From Clostridium fermenticellae (GTDB taxonomy: Bacteria > Bacillota > Clostridia > Clostridiales > Clostridiaceae), in NCBI RefSeq assembly GCF_003600355.1, contig NZ_CP032416.1, positions 1,198,183-1,262,182 on the forward strand: 64,000 bases of DNA. The letters run 5' to 3'. The first letter of the stretch is position 1. Every line of letters starts with the position of its first letter. The notes under the pieces were generated by a model that saw only the letters and a program-made list of their open reading frames with translations, was not told the origin of the DNA and did no database searches. Shown piece after piece: positions 18,276-28,845 of this stretch. The translations under genes and the position numbers were made by a program.

Positions 18276-20357
18276 TTGACAAAAGTAAGAGTATACGAAT
18301 TAGCTAAAGAGTTAAATATATCAAGTAAAAGTTTAATAAAAATCTTACAAGAAGAATTTAATGTCAAAGTAAAGAATCATATGAGTGTTATAGAGGAAGA
18401 AGATGCTCAGTTAATTAAGGAATTATTTGCAGAAAAAAAAGATGAAAAGAATCCAGATGATGAAGAGAGCATAGAGGAAAAATATGAAGATTTAGCAGAA
18501 GAAGATCTCAAGAAGTCTTTAAAAAAGAGTAAGGTAAAGAATAAGAATAATAAAGATAAAAAAGAAGATACGTCAAAAGCTTTAGCTTCAAATAGAGATA
18601 ATGTAATAGAATTAGAGGAAAGTACTATAACTGTAAAGGAATTTGCTGAAAAAATAAAAAAACAGACTACAGAGGTAATAAAACAGCTCATATTTATGGG
18701 AGTAATGGCAGCTATAAATGATGAGATAGATTTTTCTACTGCCAAAAAATTAGGAGAAAAATTTGATACTGTAGTTGTTCAGAAGGAATTGGATATTGAT
18801 AAAGAAGCGGTAGAACAAGAGGAAGATGATGATGAAGATGATAATTTAGTCAGCAGACCTCCAGTTATAACAGTCATGGGACACGTTGACCATGGAAAAA
18901 CTTCATTACTTGATGCAATTAGAAAAGCAAAAGTTACTAGTATGGAAGCTGGCGGAATTACACAACATATAGGTGCATATACAGTAAACTTAAATGGACA
19001 AAAGATTACGTTTTTAGATACTCCAGGACATGAAGCATTTACTGCCATGAGAGCAAGAGGTGCACAAATTACTGATATAGTTATATTAGTTGTAGCGGCA
19101 GATGATGGCATAATGCCTCAGACTGTGGAAGCAATAAATCACTGTAAAGCTGCTAATGTTCCCATAGTAGTAGCTATAAATAAGATGGATAGACCTGGTG
19201 CAAATCCAGATAGAGTTAAACAGGAATTAACTGAGTATGATCTTGTACCTGAAGATTGGGGTGGAGATGTAATATGTGTTCCAGTATCGGCCCATACAAA
19301 AGAAGGAATAGATACACTTTTGGAAATGGTTATTTTAACGGCCGAAATGCAGGAATTAAAAGCAAATCCTGATAGAAATGCGAAAGGAACAGTTGTAGAA
19401 GCCAAACTCGATAAGGGAAGAGGAGCTGTAGCAACTTTATTAGTTCAAAATGGAACACTTCATGTTGGAGATTCTATAATAGTTGGATCAACATATGGAA
19501 GGATAAGAGCTATGTTTGACGACAAGGGCAAAAAGATAAAGTCAGCAGGACCTTCCATACCAGTTGAAATATTAGGACTCTCAGAAGTACCTGCTTCAGG
19601 AGATAGATTTCATCAAGTAAAAGATGAAAAAACAGCTAGAGAAATGGCTGATAAAAGAAAAGAAAAACTTAGATTACAATATTTACAGTCAACCCACAAG
19701 GTTTCACTTGAAAACTTGTATAATCAGATAAAAGAGGGCAAGGTAAAAGAGTTAAATGTTATAATTAAAGCAGATGTTCATGGATCGATAGAAGCTTTAA
19801 AACAATCTTTAGAAAAGTTGTCTAATGAAGAAGTAAAGGTAAGAGTTATACATGGAGCAGTAGGAGCTGTAACTGGAACGGATGTAGCACTGGCATCTGC
19901 ATCTAATGCAATAATAATAGCTTTTAATGTAAGACCAGATTCTAATGCAACAATTTTGGCTGAAAAGGAATCAGTTGATATAAAGACATATAGGGTAATA
20001 TATAATGCAATAGATGATATAAAAGCTGCTATGGAAGGTATGCTTGAACCGGATTATAAGGAAGTTGTAATTGGAAAAGCAGAGATTAGACAGACATACA
20101 AGATTTCAAATGTTGGAACTATAGCTGGTTGTTATGTTACGGATGGTAAGATAATTAGAAACAGCAGTGTTAGAATTATAAGAGATGGAATAGTGATATT
20201 TGAGTCTGAACTTGCATCTTTAAAGAGATTTAAGGATGATGTAAAAGAAGTTGCTTCCGGATACGAATGTGGCCTTTCAATTGAAAAGTTTAACGATATA
20301 AAAGAGGGCGATGTGGTAGAAGCCTATGAAATGGAAGAAGTAAAGAAGCAGTTGTAG
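18276..20357 (+). CDS. infB: Translation initiation factor IF-2
   Basis: IF-2 is the GTPase that places initiator tRNA and joins the ribosomal subunits. Start is TTG 18276 after GGGGGTG (694 aa). The N-terminal helical IF2_N motif is followed by a charged, low-complexity linker rich in Lys/Glu/Asp (about 55-190). The G domain has [11 protein letters not shown] (G1), DTPGHEAF (G3) and [10 protein letters not shown] (G4). The C-terminal domains C1 and C2 complete it. It is central in the nusA operon. Confidence 0.98.
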   Translation: MTKVRVYELAKELNISSKSLIKILQEEFNVKVKNHMSVIEEEDAQLIKELFAEKKDEKNPDDEESIEEKYEDLAEEDLKKSLKKSKVKNKNNKDKKEDTSKALASNRDNVIELEESTITVKEFAEKIKKQTTEVIKQLIFMGVMAAINDEIDFSTAKKLGEKFDTVVVQKELDIDKEAVEQEEDDDEDDNLVSRPPVITVMGHVDHGKTSLLDAIRKAKVTSMEAGGITQHIGAYTVNLNGQKITFLDTPGHEAFTAMRARGAQITDIVILVVAADDGIMPQTVEAINHCKAANVPIVVAINKMDRPGANPDRVKQELTEYDLVPEDWGGDVICVPVSAHTKEGIDTLLEMVILTAEMQELKANPDRNAKGTVVEAKLDKGRGAVATLLVQNGTLHVGDSIIVGSTYGRIRAMFDDKGKKIKSAGPSIPVEILGLSEVPASGDRFHQVKDEKTAREMADKRKEKLRLQYLQSTHKVSLENLYNQIKEGKVKELNVIIKADVHGSIEALKQSLEKLSNEEVKVRVIHGAVGAVTGTDVALASASNAIIIAFNVRPDSNATILAEKESVDIKTYRVIYNAIDDIKAAMEGMLEPDYKEVVIGKAEIRQTYKISNVGTIAGCYVTDGKIIRNSSVRIIRDGIVIFESELASLKRFKDDVKEVASGYECGLSIEKFNDIKEGDVVEAYEMEEVKKQL

Positions 20358-20412
20358 TTTATATGAATAGGTTATTCCTGCTTTTGGAGTGACTAGAAAT
20401 GAGGTGAATTAT

Positions 20413-20775
20413 ATGGCTAAGTATAGAGGCGGAAGAATAAATGAAGAGATGAAAAAAGAGATAAGTAATATAATTCAAAATGAGGTAAAGGATCCTAGAA
20501 TAACTGCAATGGTAAGTGTTACGAAAGTTGATGTTACAAAAGATTTAAGATATGCAAAAGTATATGTAAGCATTTTTGGTAATGAAGATGCTAAAACGAG
20601 TACTTTTGAAGCTTTAAAAAGTTCTGCAGGATTTATAAGAAGAGAAGTAGGACGAAAGGTTAGTTTAAGGTATACTCCTGAAATAATAATGGAAATAGAT
20701 AATAGTATAGAACAAGGGATGCATATAGATAAAATTCTTCAGAAAATAAAGGATAAGCAAAATGGTAATGAATGA
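20413..20775 (+). CDS. rbfA: Ribosome-binding factor A
   Basis: RbfA binds 16S rRNA and supports 30S maturation and cold adaptation. The 121-residue protein starts at ATG 20413 (MAKYRGGRINEEMKKE) after GAGGTG; the longer frame from 20389 has no site. KH-type fold features include the KDPRITAMVSVTKVDVTKD stretch and RREVGRKVSLRYTPEI. It overlaps the next gene by 14 bases. Confidence 0.96.
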   Translation: MAKYRGGRINEEMKKEISNIIQNEVKDPRITAMVSVTKVDVTKDLRYAKVYVSIFGNEDAKTSTFEALKSSAGFIRREVGRKVSLRYTPEIIMEIDNSIEQGMHIDKILQKIKDKQNGNE

Positions 20776-21724
20776 AGTGCTGGAAAAGATGGAGGAGAGT
20801 AATAGTATAGCGATTACTTTTCACACTTCTCCAGATGGTGATTCCTTAGGTTCTTCTTTAGCTTTAATGCAGGCATTGAGGAAAATGGGGAAGGATGCAT
20901 ATATATTATCAAAAGAAATAATCCCAGAAGATTTCAAATTTTTGCCTTGTTCTTGTGAAATAGATGGGAGTAAATTAAATGTAAGGCCAAATACTGAGTG
21001 TGTTATAGTACTCGATTGTGGAAATACAGATAGAATAAATGCAAATTTAGATTTAAATAATAGAGAGTATGTTTTAATAAATATAGATCACCATATGTCA
21101 AATGATTTATATGCGGATTTAAATTATGTAGATACGAATGCAGCCGCTGTCAGTGAGATTATCTATCAAATGATAAGGATAATGGGTATAGAGCTTGATA
21201 AAGAAATAGCTTCATGTTTATATACTTCGATAATTACAGATAGTGGATCATTTAAATATCCATCTACAACAAGTGTTACACATACTATAGCAGGAGACCT
21301 AATTAATACAGGTATTGATTTTAGTGAGATTCATAGAACTATATTTGATAATAAGAAATTTGAGAGAATAAAGTTATATGGAAAAGCAATAGAAAGTATG
21401 AAGTTAATAGATAAAAAAATATGTTTAATGACTCTTACTAAAGATATGCTTTTGAGTTTAGGAATTGAGGAAAAGACTAATACTTCTGATATTATAAGTT
21501 TTGCAATGCAGGTGGAAGGTATTGAGGTTGGAATTTTAGTGAAGGAAACAGATGAAGGATCAAAAGTAAGTTTGAGATCAAAATCTCGAGTTGATGTAAG
21601 GAAGGTTGCCGAAATTTTTGGTGGAGGCGGACATACTATGGCTTCTGGTTGTTCTATGGACGGAAAGAATGTATATGAGGCTGAGAAACTAATAGTTGAA
21701 GCATTAAAAAAAGAATTTAATTAA
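20762..21724 (+). CDS. nrnA: Bifunctional oligoribonuclease/PAP phosphatase NrnA (DHH family)
   Basis: NrnA degrades nanoRNAs and dephosphorylates 3'-phosphoadenosine 5'-phosphate. The 320-residue protein shows DHH motif I (SPDGDSLGSSLAL), VLDCGNTDR, the DHH motif IDHHMSND, YTSIITDSGSFKYP, and the DHHA1 domain ending in FGGGGHTMASG. It starts within the 3' end of rbfA (ATG 20762, or 20768), consistent with coupling. Its position between rbfA and truB is common in clostridia. Confidence 0.94.
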   Translation: MVMNEVLEKMEESNSIAITFHTSPDGDSLGSSLALMQALRKMGKDAYILSKEIIPEDFKFLPCSCEIDGSKLNVRPNTECVIVLDCGNTDRINANLDLNNREYVLINIDHHMSNDLYADLNYVDTNAAAVSEIIYQMIRIMGIELDKEIASCLYTSIITDSGSFKYPSTTSVTHTIAGDLINTGIDFSEIHRTIFDNKKFERIKLYGKAIESMKLIDKKICLMTLTKDMLLSLGIEEKTNTSDIISFAMQVEGIEVGILVKETDEGSKVSLRSKSRVDVRKVAEIFGGGGHTMASGCSMDGKNVYEAEKLIVEALKKEFN

Positions 21725-21741
21725 AAGAGAGATATACGTAT

Positions 21742-22617
21742 ATGGATGGAGTATTAAATATAAACAAACCAGTTGGAATTAGTTCCTTTGATGTAGTTAG
21801 AAAGATTAGAAAATTAACTGGTATAAAGAAGGTTGGACATACTGGCACTTTAGACCCGGAGGCATCAGGAGTTTTACCTGTATGTATTGGATCTGCGACG
21901 AAATTAGTTAATCATATAATGAGTGACTGTAAGGTGTATAGAGTTGAACTTATGCTTGGTGTAGTTACTGATAGCTATGATAGAGAAGGAACTATAGTTA
22001 GAAATTCAAGAGTAGATTTAAGAAATGATGAAATAAAAAAGGCAATAAAGAGTTTTGAAGGCGAAATAAATCAAGTTCCACCAATGTATTCAGCTTTGAA
22101 GGTGAATGGAAGAAGGCTTTATTCACTTGCAAGACAGGGTATAGAAATAGAAAGAGAGCCTAGAAAAGTAAAAATTTATTCTATCAATATATTAGAATTG
22201 AATCTTCCAAAAGTTATTTTTACTGTAAAATGTTCTAAGGGCACATATATCAGAAGTTTATGTTATGATATAGGTGAAAAGTTAAAGTGTGGGGGATCAA
22301 TGTGGAATCTTCAAAGAATTGAAACGGGAAATTTCAATATAAGAAATTCTGTAGAACTTGATGAACTTACAAAAGATAATATATACAAATATATTATATC
22401 CATGGATAAAGTTTTGTTTGATTATCCAGAGATTCATATAGATGAAAAATATGAAAAATTATTATTAAATGGAGTAGAAATGAATAATCCATTTATTATA
22501 AGAAATATACAAAAGAATGAATTTCATAGAGTCTATATTGGAAAGGATAAATTTATTGGTATAGGAATTAGAAAAGATTCTGGATTTAAAATGACAAAGT
22601 TATTGTTACAGAGGTAG
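21742..22617 (+). CDS. truB: tRNA pseudouridine(55) synthase TruB
   Basis: TruB converts U55 of tRNAs to pseudouridine. The 291-residue protein has the N-terminal signature NKPVGISSFDVVRKIR and the catalytic block GHTGTLDPEASGVLPV, with D38 as nucleophile. RVELMLGVVTDSYDREG and CSKGTYIRSLCYDIG follow. It lies seven bases before ribF, as in B. subtilis truB-ribC. Confidence 0.97.
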   Translation: MDGVLNINKPVGISSFDVVRKIRKLTGIKKVGHTGTLDPEASGVLPVCIGSATKLVNHIMSDCKVYRVELMLGVVTDSYDREGTIVRNSRVDLRNDEIKKAIKSFEGEINQVPPMYSALKVNGRRLYSLARQGIEIEREPRKVKIYSINILELNLPKVIFTVKCSKGTYIRSLCYDIGEKLKCGGSMWNLQRIETGNFNIRNSVELDELTKDNIYKYIISMDKVLFDYPEIHIDEKYEKLLLNGVEMNNPFIIRNIQKNEFHRVYIGKDKFIGIGIRKDSGFKMTKLLLQR

Positions 22618-22624
22618 TATTAAT

Positions 22625-23563
22625 ATGATTGTAATAGAAGATAATTTTCAAAAGCATTTACAAAATAGTACATATGTTGCACTTGGAAGCTTTGACGGGT
22701 TACATATGGGACATATGAAACTTATAGATAAAACAATAAAGCTTGCTAAGATAAATGATGCAAAGAGCATGGTATTTACTTTTAAGAATCATCCTCGTAT
22801 GGTTATAAATAAAGAATTGGCTCCCAAAATTATTATGGATAATAAAACTAAAATAAATGTATTACAATCTGCTGGACTTGATATAATTAATTTTGCAAGC
22901 TTTGACAAGGAATTTATGAAGATAACTCCTGAAAGATTCATAATTAACCTAGTAGAGCATTATAATGTCAAGGGAATTGTAATTGGATTTAATTATAGAT
23001 TTGGATATAAGAATTTGGGCGATTTAGAACTTTTAAAGAAAATGAGTAAAAAATATGGATATTTGCTTCAGGTAGTTGAACCAGTAAAATTAAAAAACCA
23101 GATTGTAAGTAGTTCAATAATAAGAAATCTCATATCCGAAGAAGGCGATGTAAAAACTGCCAGGAAAATGCTCACAAGACCGTTTATGATTGAGGGAAAT
23201 GTAATAAAAGGTAAGCAACTTGGAAGAAAATTAGGATTTCCAACTGTAAATCTTGATTATGATAAAAGATTTATACTTCCAAGGGGAGGAGTATACTATA
23301 CAATTGTATACTATGATGGAAGGCCATTTAGAGGTATAACTAATATAGGTTACAATCCTACTGTTCATGATAATAAATTGAGTGTAGAAACTAATATATT
23401 GGATTTTAATAAAATTGTCTATAATGAACATATAACTATATTTTTTATAGATAGAATAAGAGATGAAAAAAAATTTGATTCATTAGAGGAATTATCAGCA
23501 CGGCTAAAAAAAGACAAAATGTATGCTGTTAAGCATAAATTAGAAATTAATCTTAAAAATTAA
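22625..23563 (+). CDS. ribF: Bifunctional riboflavin kinase/FAD synthetase
   Basis: RibF phosphorylates riboflavin to FMN and adenylates FMN to FAD. The 312-residue protein has an N-terminal nucleotidyltransferase domain with GSFDGLHMGHMKLI (HIGH-like motif HMGH) and SSSIIRNLI, then a C-terminal flavokinase domain with GKQLGRKLGFPTVNL and GVYYTIV...NIGYNPT. The usual length is conserved. It follows truB after a short gap with an AGAGGT site and is the last gene of the nusA operon before the rpsO promoter. Confidence 0.97.
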   Translation: MIVIEDNFQKHLQNSTYVALGSFDGLHMGHMKLIDKTIKLAKINDAKSMVFTFKNHPRMVINKELAPKIIMDNKTKINVLQSAGLDIINFASFDKEFMKITPERFIINLVEHYNVKGIVIGFNYRFGYKNLGDLELLKKMSKKYGYLLQVVEPVKLKNQIVSSSIIRNLISEEGDVKTARKMLTRPFMIEGNVIKGKQLGRKLGFPTVNLDYDKRFILPRGGVYYTIVYYDGRPFRGITNIGYNPTVHDNKLSVETNILDFNKIVYNEHITIFFIDRIRDEKKFDSLEELSARLKKDKMYAVKHKLEINLKN

Positions 23564-23592
23564 TTTACATTTGATAATATATTTGCTATAAT
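23564..23592 (+). promoter_or_regulatory. Vegetative promoter of rpsO
   Basis: TTTACA (23564-23569) and a perfect TATAAT (23587-23592) are separated by 17 bases. The promoter begins at the ribF stop codon and drives a leader of about 75 bases. Confidence 0.82.
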
Positions 23593-23597
23593 ACACT

Positions 23598-23675
23598 CGT
23601 GAACCCTATGCTATGAGAACCGACTTGCCGACGGCTTTCATGGAATTGGGAGATTACAATTGGAGGTGTCAGTAG
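23598..23675 (+). promoter_or_regulatory. Structured rpsO leader, probable S15 autoregulatory RNA
   Basis: Within the leader ATGAGAACCG (from 23612) pairs with CGGCTTTCAT (to 23641) in a stem with a single mismatch, and further pairings with the region before the GGAGG are possible. In several bacteria ribosomal protein S15 represses its own mRNA through such leader folds. The exact class was not matched here. Confidence 0.5.
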
Positions 23676-23939
23676 ATGGAAAAGGCAATGAAAAATAAGA
23701 TAATGGTAGAGTATGCAAGACATGAAGGAGATACAGGTTCTCCAGAAGTACAGATTGCATTGCTTACTGAGAGAATTAATCATTTAAATGAACATTTAAA
23801 GGTTCATAAGAAAGACCACCATTCAAGAAGAGGTCTTTTGATGATGGTTGGTAAAAGAAGAGGACTTTTAAATTATTTGATGAAACAAGATATTGAGAGA
23901 TATCGTGCTATTATTGCAAAATTACATTTAAGAAAGTAA
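23676..23939 (+). CDS. rpsO: 30S ribosomal protein S15
   Basis: S15 is a primary 16S rRNA-binding protein. The 87-residue sequence has the hallmarks [29 protein letters not shown] and [16 protein letters not shown] precedes the ATG. It stands between ribF and pnp, the conserved order, with its own promoter and terminator. Confidence 0.99.
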   Translation: MEKAMKNKIMVEYARHEGDTGSPEVQIALLTERINHLNEHLKVHKKDHHSRRGLLMMVGKRRGLLNYLMKQDIERYRAIIAKLHLRK

Positions 23940-23943
23940 TTTC

Positions 23944-23971
23944 AGAGCGGCTTAAATACCGCTCTTGTTTT
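23944..23971 (+). terminator. Terminator after rpsO
   Basis: AGAGCGG pairs perfectly with CCGCTCT across loop CTTAAATA, followed by TTGTTTT. Confidence 0.92.
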
Positions 23972-24095
23972 AATTAGTTATCAATTTTTAAAGCATAAGA
24001 TATCAACTATAATTTTGTAAGTTCAGTAAATGTATAATAAAAATTACTAATAACTATAATAATATTAAAACCTATGAAGGGAGGTTAAATTATTT

Positions 24096-26213
24096 ATGAG
24101 TCAGACATTACAGACTAGTGTAGCAGGAAGAACTCTTAAAATTGATTATGGAAAAGTTGGAATGCTTTCAAACTGTGCATTATTGGTAAGCTATGGAGAT
24201 ACGGTGGTTCTTATAAATGCAAATGCTTCAAATGAGCCAAGAGAAGGGGTGGATTTTTTCCCACTAAGTATAGAATATGAAGAAAGATTATATTCGGTAG
24301 GTAAAATACCGGGAGGATTTATCAAGAGAGAAGGTAAACCATCTGAAAAGGCTATTTTACATGCGAGGGCTATAGATAGACCGCTTAGACCATTATTTCC
24401 AAAAGGATATAGAAATGATGTTCAGGTAGTATGTACTGTTCTTTCTGTAGAACAGGATAATTTGCCGGATATATTAGCAATAAATGGGGCATCGATGGCT
24501 TTGTGCTTATCAAGTATACCATTTGATACTCCAGTTGGAGCAGTATCAGTAGGTATCGTTGATGGAGAATATGTAATAAATCCAACACTTGAACAGAGAG
24601 AAAAGAGTACTTTAAATTTGACTGTCTGCGCTACAAAAGAGAGAATTATGATGATAGAAGCAGGTGGAGATGAAATACCTGAAGATAGTATGTATGATGC
24701 TATTTTATTTGGATTTGAAGAATGTAAGAAAATAGTCGCATTTCAGGAAGAAGCCATGCAAAAATTTGGCAAGCAAAAAGTTATACCAACATTATACGAA
24801 GTAGACGATACTCTTGAAAAAGAGATAAGAGCGTTTTCATTTGATATGTTGAATGAAGCTATGTACATAACGGATAGAGATAAAAGAAATGAAGCTATTG
24901 ATGAAGTAAAAGAAAGAATAGACGAAGAATTCAGTGAAAAATATCCAGATAGTGGTGCTGACATTGCTGATGTTATATATAGAATTCAAAAAGAAATAGT
25001 CAGGAATATGTTACTTAATGAACACAGGAGGCCAGATGGAAGAGCATTTAATGAAATTAGACCTATAAGTTGTGAAGTGGGATTGCTGCCCAGGACACAT
25101 GGTACTGGTCTATTTACTAGAGGATTAACTCAGGTAATGACAGTTGCAACTCTTGGAGCTTTAGGAGATGTTCAAATTTTAGATGGACTAGGTTCAGAGG
25201 AATTTAAGAGATATATGCATCATTATAATTTCCCATCATATAGTACTGGAGAGGTTAGGCCACTCAGAGGACCAGGAAGAAGAGAAATAGGACACGGTGC
25301 TTTAGCAGAAAAAGCATTAGATCCACTTATTCCTGGTGAGGATAAATTTCCGTATACAATAAGGTTGGTTTCAGAAGTATTGAGTTCAAATGGGTCAACA
25401 TCACAAGCCAGCGTATGTGGAAGTACACTTGCATTACTTGATGCTGGTGTTCCAATAAAAAGACCAGCAGCAGGAATTGCTATGGGACTTATAACAAATG
25501 AAGATTTGTCAAAGCAAGAGATACTGACAGATATACAGGGTATAGAGGATTTTTTTGGAGATATGGATTTTAAAGTCGCCGGAACAGAGATAGGAATTAC
25601 AGCTATACAGTTTGATACAAAGATACATGGATTAACTATTGAATGTATCAATGAAACTCTTAAAAAAGCAAGAGAAGGTAGATTATTCATATTAAGAAAA
25701 ATAAATGAATGTATACCGGAGCATAGGGCAGAAGTGTCTAAATATGCACCTAAGACTTATACTATGACGATTGATCCAGATAAGATAAGAGACGTTATAG
25801 GTGCAGGTGGAAAAGTTATAAATAAAATTATAGCTGAGACAGGAGTTAAAATTGATATCAAAGAAGATGGAAGAATATTTGTTATGGCTGAGGATAGTGT
25901 TGGAGCAAAAAGGGCACTTAAGATAATAGAAGATTTGACTAGAGAAGTAAAAGCAGGAGAGATATATCTTGGTAAAGTAACTAAGATAACTAATTTTGGG
26001 GCTTTCGTGGAAATACTTCCTGGAAAAGAAGGACTTGTTCACATATCTAAGCTTGATTTTAGTAGGGTAAATAAAGTTGAAGATGTAGTATCTGTAGGGG
26101 ATGAAATACTAGTTAAGGTTACTGAAATTGATAATCAGGGAAGGATTAACTTATCCAGAAAAGATGCTATAAAGGATTCGGAAGATAAGAATTCTAAAGA
26201 GCAGCAAAAGTAG
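24096..26213 (+). CDS. pnp: Polyribonucleotide nucleotidyltransferase (PNPase)
   Basis: PNPase is a phosphorolytic 3'-5' exoribonuclease. The 705-residue protein contains two RNase PH domains joined by a helical linker, the second with [12 protein letters not shown] and [22 protein letters not shown] domain ([15 protein letters not shown], about 565-580) and an S1 domain ([18 protein letters not shown], about 625-690) follow. GGGAGG lies before ATG 24096, and a terminator follows. Confidence 0.98.
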   Translation: MSQTLQTSVAGRTLKIDYGKVGMLSNCALLVSYGDTVVLINANASNEPREGVDFFPLSIEYEERLYSVGKIPGGFIKREGKPSEKAILHARAIDRPLRPLFPKGYRNDVQVVCTVLSVEQDNLPDILAINGASMALCLSSIPFDTPVGAVSVGIVDGEYVINPTLEQREKSTLNLTVCATKERIMMIEAGGDEIPEDSMYDAILFGFEECKKIVAFQEEAMQKFGKQKVIPTLYEVDDTLEKEIRAFSFDMLNEAMYITDRDKRNEAIDEVKERIDEEFSEKYPDSGADIADVIYRIQKEIVRNMLLNEHRRPDGRAFNEIRPISCEVGLLPRTHGTGLFTRGLTQVMTVATLGALGDVQILDGLGSEEFKRYMHHYNFPSYSTGEVRPLRGPGRREIGHGALAEKALDPLIPGEDKFPYTIRLVSEVLSSNGSTSQASVCGSTLALLDAGVPIKRPAAGIAMGLITNEDLSKQEILTDIQGIEDFFGDMDFKVAGTEIGITAIQFDTKIHGLTIECINETLKKAREGRLFILRKINECIPEHRAEVSKYAPKTYTMTIDPDKIRDVIGAGGKVINKIIAETGVKIDIKEDGRIFVMAEDSVGAKRALKIIEDLTREVKAGEIYLGKVTKITNFGAFVEILPGKEGLVHISKLDFSRVNKVEDVVSVGDEILVKVTEIDNQGRINLSRKDAIKDSEDKNSKEQQK

Positions 26214-26236
26214 AAGGGCATTAAAATGCCTTTTTA
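26214..26236 (+). terminator. Terminator after pnp
   Basis: GGCATT pairs with AATGCC around a two-base loop, extended by AAG/TTT, with a T5 tail. Confidence 0.9.
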
Positions 26237-26302
26237 TTTTTATTAATAATTAAGATATAAAATATTTATCTGTATTTAATAATCTTATTTGTAGGAGGAT
26301 AT

Positions 26303-27604
26303 ATGTATAACTTATTTAAATTAGATAATGGTTTAAGGGTTGTTTTAGAAAATATAGATTATGTTAATTCAGTAAGTGTTGGATTATGGGTAAAAAATGG
26401 TTCCAGAAATGAAAATAAAAATAATAATGGCATATCGCATTTTATAGAGCATATGCTTTTTAAAGGTACTCAAAATAGGAGTGCACTCGAAATAGCGGAA
26501 TGTATAGAAAATGTGGGTGGACAAATAAATGCCTTTACTGGAAAAGAATCTACGTGTTTCTATATAAAAGCTCTGGATTCTCATCTTGAACTTGCTATAG
26601 ATGTAATAGCTGATATGCTATTTAATAGCAAATTTGAACCTCAAGATATAAAGAAGGAAAAAGGAGTTATTATAGAGGAAATAAATATGGGGGAAGATCT
26701 TCCTGAGGATGTTTTGGCTGATTTGCACAGTAAGGCCTCATGGGGAGATGATCCTATATCACTTCCAATACTTGGCACTATTGATACTGTTAATTCATTT
26801 AATAGACAGCAAATATTAGATTATGTTGAAAAATATTATATACCACAAAATTCAGTATTGTCTATTTCCGGAAAATTTGAAGTCGATAATACATTAAACT
26901 TAATAAAGAGGTACTTCGGAAATTGGGTAAGTCATAATAAAAAAGTTACATTATATTCTAAACCTAAGATTTTAAATAATCATATGTTTAAGAAAAAGAG
27001 TATAGAACAGCTTCATATGACTCTTGGAATTCCAGGAATTGATATGGATAATGAAGACATGTATGCATTGTCAATTTTAAATAGTATATTTGGTGGAGGA
27101 GCATCATCACTTCTTTTTCAGAAGATAAGGGAAGAGAAGGGACTATGCTATTCAATATATTCATATATATCCTCATTTGAAAATACAGGAATAATAAATA
27201 TATATAATAGTTTAAATAGTAAGTATTGTGAAAATGTAATATATATGATAAAAGAAGAAATATATAAATTTACAAAAAATGGGATAAACAATAAAAAATT
27301 AGAGGTAGCTAAGGAACAACTTAAAGGAAGTTATATATTAGGACTCGAAAGTACTAGCAGCAGAATGTTCAGTAATGGAAGATCGATGTTGTTTTTAAAT
27401 AAAATAAAGGTGCCTGAAGACATAATAGCTAAGATTGACAGTGTTACTTCTGACGATATAAATAGAGTTATGGATTATACATTCAAAAATGGGATAGTAA
27501 ACTCTGCTTTTGTTGGTGATGATATTAATTTGGACAATATTAAAAATTTAATAGAAAAGGATATAGATTTATTTAATACAGCTGGGAATAAAAAATTTGT
27601 TTAG
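26303..27604 (+). CDS. M16 family zinc peptidase
   Basis: The 433-residue protein is a pitrilysin/mitochondrial-processing-peptidase-like M16 enzyme. The inverted zinc motif is HFIEH in GISHFIEHMLFKGT (about residues 47-51), with the distal glutamate expected near EKGVIIEEINM. The C-terminal half has the GGGASSLLFQKIREEKGLCY motif of the second domain. In B. subtilis the homolog mlpA (ymxG) also follows pnp. Substrate is unknown. AGGAGG precedes ATG 26303. Confidence 0.92.
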   Translation: MYNLFKLDNGLRVVLENIDYVNSVSVGLWVKNGSRNENKNNNGISHFIEHMLFKGTQNRSALEIAECIENVGGQINAFTGKESTCFYIKALDSHLELAIDVIADMLFNSKFEPQDIKKEKGVIIEEINMGEDLPEDVLADLHSKASWGDDPISLPILGTIDTVNSFNRQQILDYVEKYYIPQNSVLSISGKFEVDNTLNLIKRYFGNWVSHNKKVTLYSKPKILNNHMFKKKSIEQLHMTLGIPGIDMDNEDMYALSILNSIFGGGASSLLFQKIREEKGLCYSIYSYISSFENTGIINIYNSLNSKYCENVIYMIKEEIYKFTKNGINNKKLEVAKEQLKGSYILGLESTSSRMFSNGRSMLFLNKIKVPEDIIAKIDSVTSDDINRVMDYTFKNGIVNSAFVGDDINLDNIKNLIEKDIDLFNTAGNKKFV

Positions 27605-27718
27605 AATTTTTGGTATAGAAGCTTTAGAAAAATCATGGTAATATTTTAAGTTCTCATATCATAATTGTAGATTAATAGATATGTGTGAAATATTTATTTA
27701 AACTTAAGGAGGGTAATT

Positions 27719-27991
27719 ATGAGTGAGAATTTAAAATTGTATAGTGAAATGGAAGGCTATGAAGTAATTAATGTAAATGATGGAAACAAATTTAATTGTT
27801 TGGGAAATAATGATGTAATAATAGACGAAAATGGTAATTTTAAAATGCTTGTTTTAACTAACAATAAATCTAAAATAGGCCTATTCAGTAAAAATGAATT
27901 TATAGAGGTGCCATGGGAATATGTTAGGAAAATAGGAACAAAAACTGTGATAATAGATGCGGATGAAGAACTTTTAAAAAAATATCATTAA
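27719..27991 (+). CDS. YlmC/YmxH family PRC-barrel sporulation protein
   Basis: This 90-residue protein matches the YlmC/YmxH family: a single PRC-barrel-like beta domain with GYEVINVNDGNKF, then IIDENGNFKMLVL and the conserved closing IPWE-type segment (VPWEYVRKIGTKTVIID). Family members are linked to sporulation by expression and distribution, but the biochemical role is not known. AAGGAGG precedes it. Position after the M16 peptidase copies the B. subtilis order. Confidence 0.85.
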   Translation: MSENLKLYSEMEGYEVINVNDGNKFNCLGNNDVIIDENGNFKMLVLTNNKSKIGLFSKNEFIEVPWEYVRKIGTKTVIIDADEELLKKYH

Positions 27992-28064
27992 TTTAAATAG
28001 TAAAAAATGTATATATAATTTCTCTAATGCACAAAATATAATTGTGTTAAAGGAGGGAAATTAT

Positions 28065-28748
28065 ATGTGTGAAAAAGATGATAAAAAGGGTCAAGAAAGA
28101 GAAAACTTAAAGGAATTTGGAAACCAAAATATCCCTAACAGTATTGATAGAATTCAAATTTTACCAATAATAGGTCAGATAGAAGGGCATATGGTACTTA
28201 CACCGCAGACTAAATCAACAAAATATGAACATGTGATTCCACAGTTAATAGCAATAGAGAATAACAAAAAAGTAGAAGGTTTACTAATAGTCTTAAATAC
28301 TGTTGGTGGAGATGTAGAGGCAGGTCTTGCAATAGCAGAAATGATAAGAAGTTTAAGCAAACCGACAGTTTCACTTGTGATAGGAGGAGGACACTCTATA
28401 GGAGTTCCACTTGCAACTTCAGCTGATTATTCATTTATATCACCATCTGCAACGATGATAGTTCACCCCATAAGAATGAATGGATTAATAATAGGAGTAC
28501 CGCAGACGTTTGAATATTTTAGAAAGATGCAGGATAGAATTACCGATTTTATAGTTAGAACATCAAAAATTAAAGAAGAGGCTTTAAAAAAACTTATGTC
28601 ACAGACGGATGATTTATTAAATGATATGGGTACAATTTTGATTGGAAAACAGGCTGTTGCAGAGGGATTAATTGACGAAGTAGGAGGGATAAGTGCTGCA
28701 TTAACTAAACTTGAAGTCTTGATAAAACAGAAGTCAGATAATGAATAG
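28065..28748 (+). CDS. tepA: ClpP-like protease TepA (YmfB family)
   Basis: TepA-type proteins are ClpP-fold peptidases linked to protein secretion and to spore outgrowth in B. subtilis. The 227-residue protein starts at ATG 28065, eight bases after AGGAGGG; an upstream in-frame GTG at 28044 precedes that site. Conserved pieces are NTVGGDVEAGLAIAEMI, GGGHSIGVPLATSA with the probable catalytic Ser, and TMIVHP with the probable His. It lies immediately before the ftsK/spoIIIE gene, as in B. subtilis. Confidence 0.9.
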   Translation: MCEKDDKKGQERENLKEFGNQNIPNSIDRIQILPIIGQIEGHMVLTPQTKSTKYEHVIPQLIAIENNKKVEGLLIVLNTVGGDVEAGLAIAEMIRSLSKPTVSLVIGGGHSIGVPLATSADYSFISPSATMIVHPIRMNGLIIGVPQTFEYFRKMQDRITDFIVRTSKIKEEALKKLMSQTDDLLNDMGTILIGKQAVAEGLIDEVGGISAALTKLEVLIKQKSDNE

Positions 28749-28845
28749 ATAAGATTATAAAATATTTCATTTTATGTATTTGATATGTTAAATAAAAGGA
28801 AATATTATAAGCACGTAGAATTATTAACTTGAGGTGATAACGTAC

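Noticed and set aside
25223-25690. 155-codon open frame antisense to pnp
   Set aside because: It lies wholly inside a conserved gene and its composition is that of a codon-shadow frame; no start signals.
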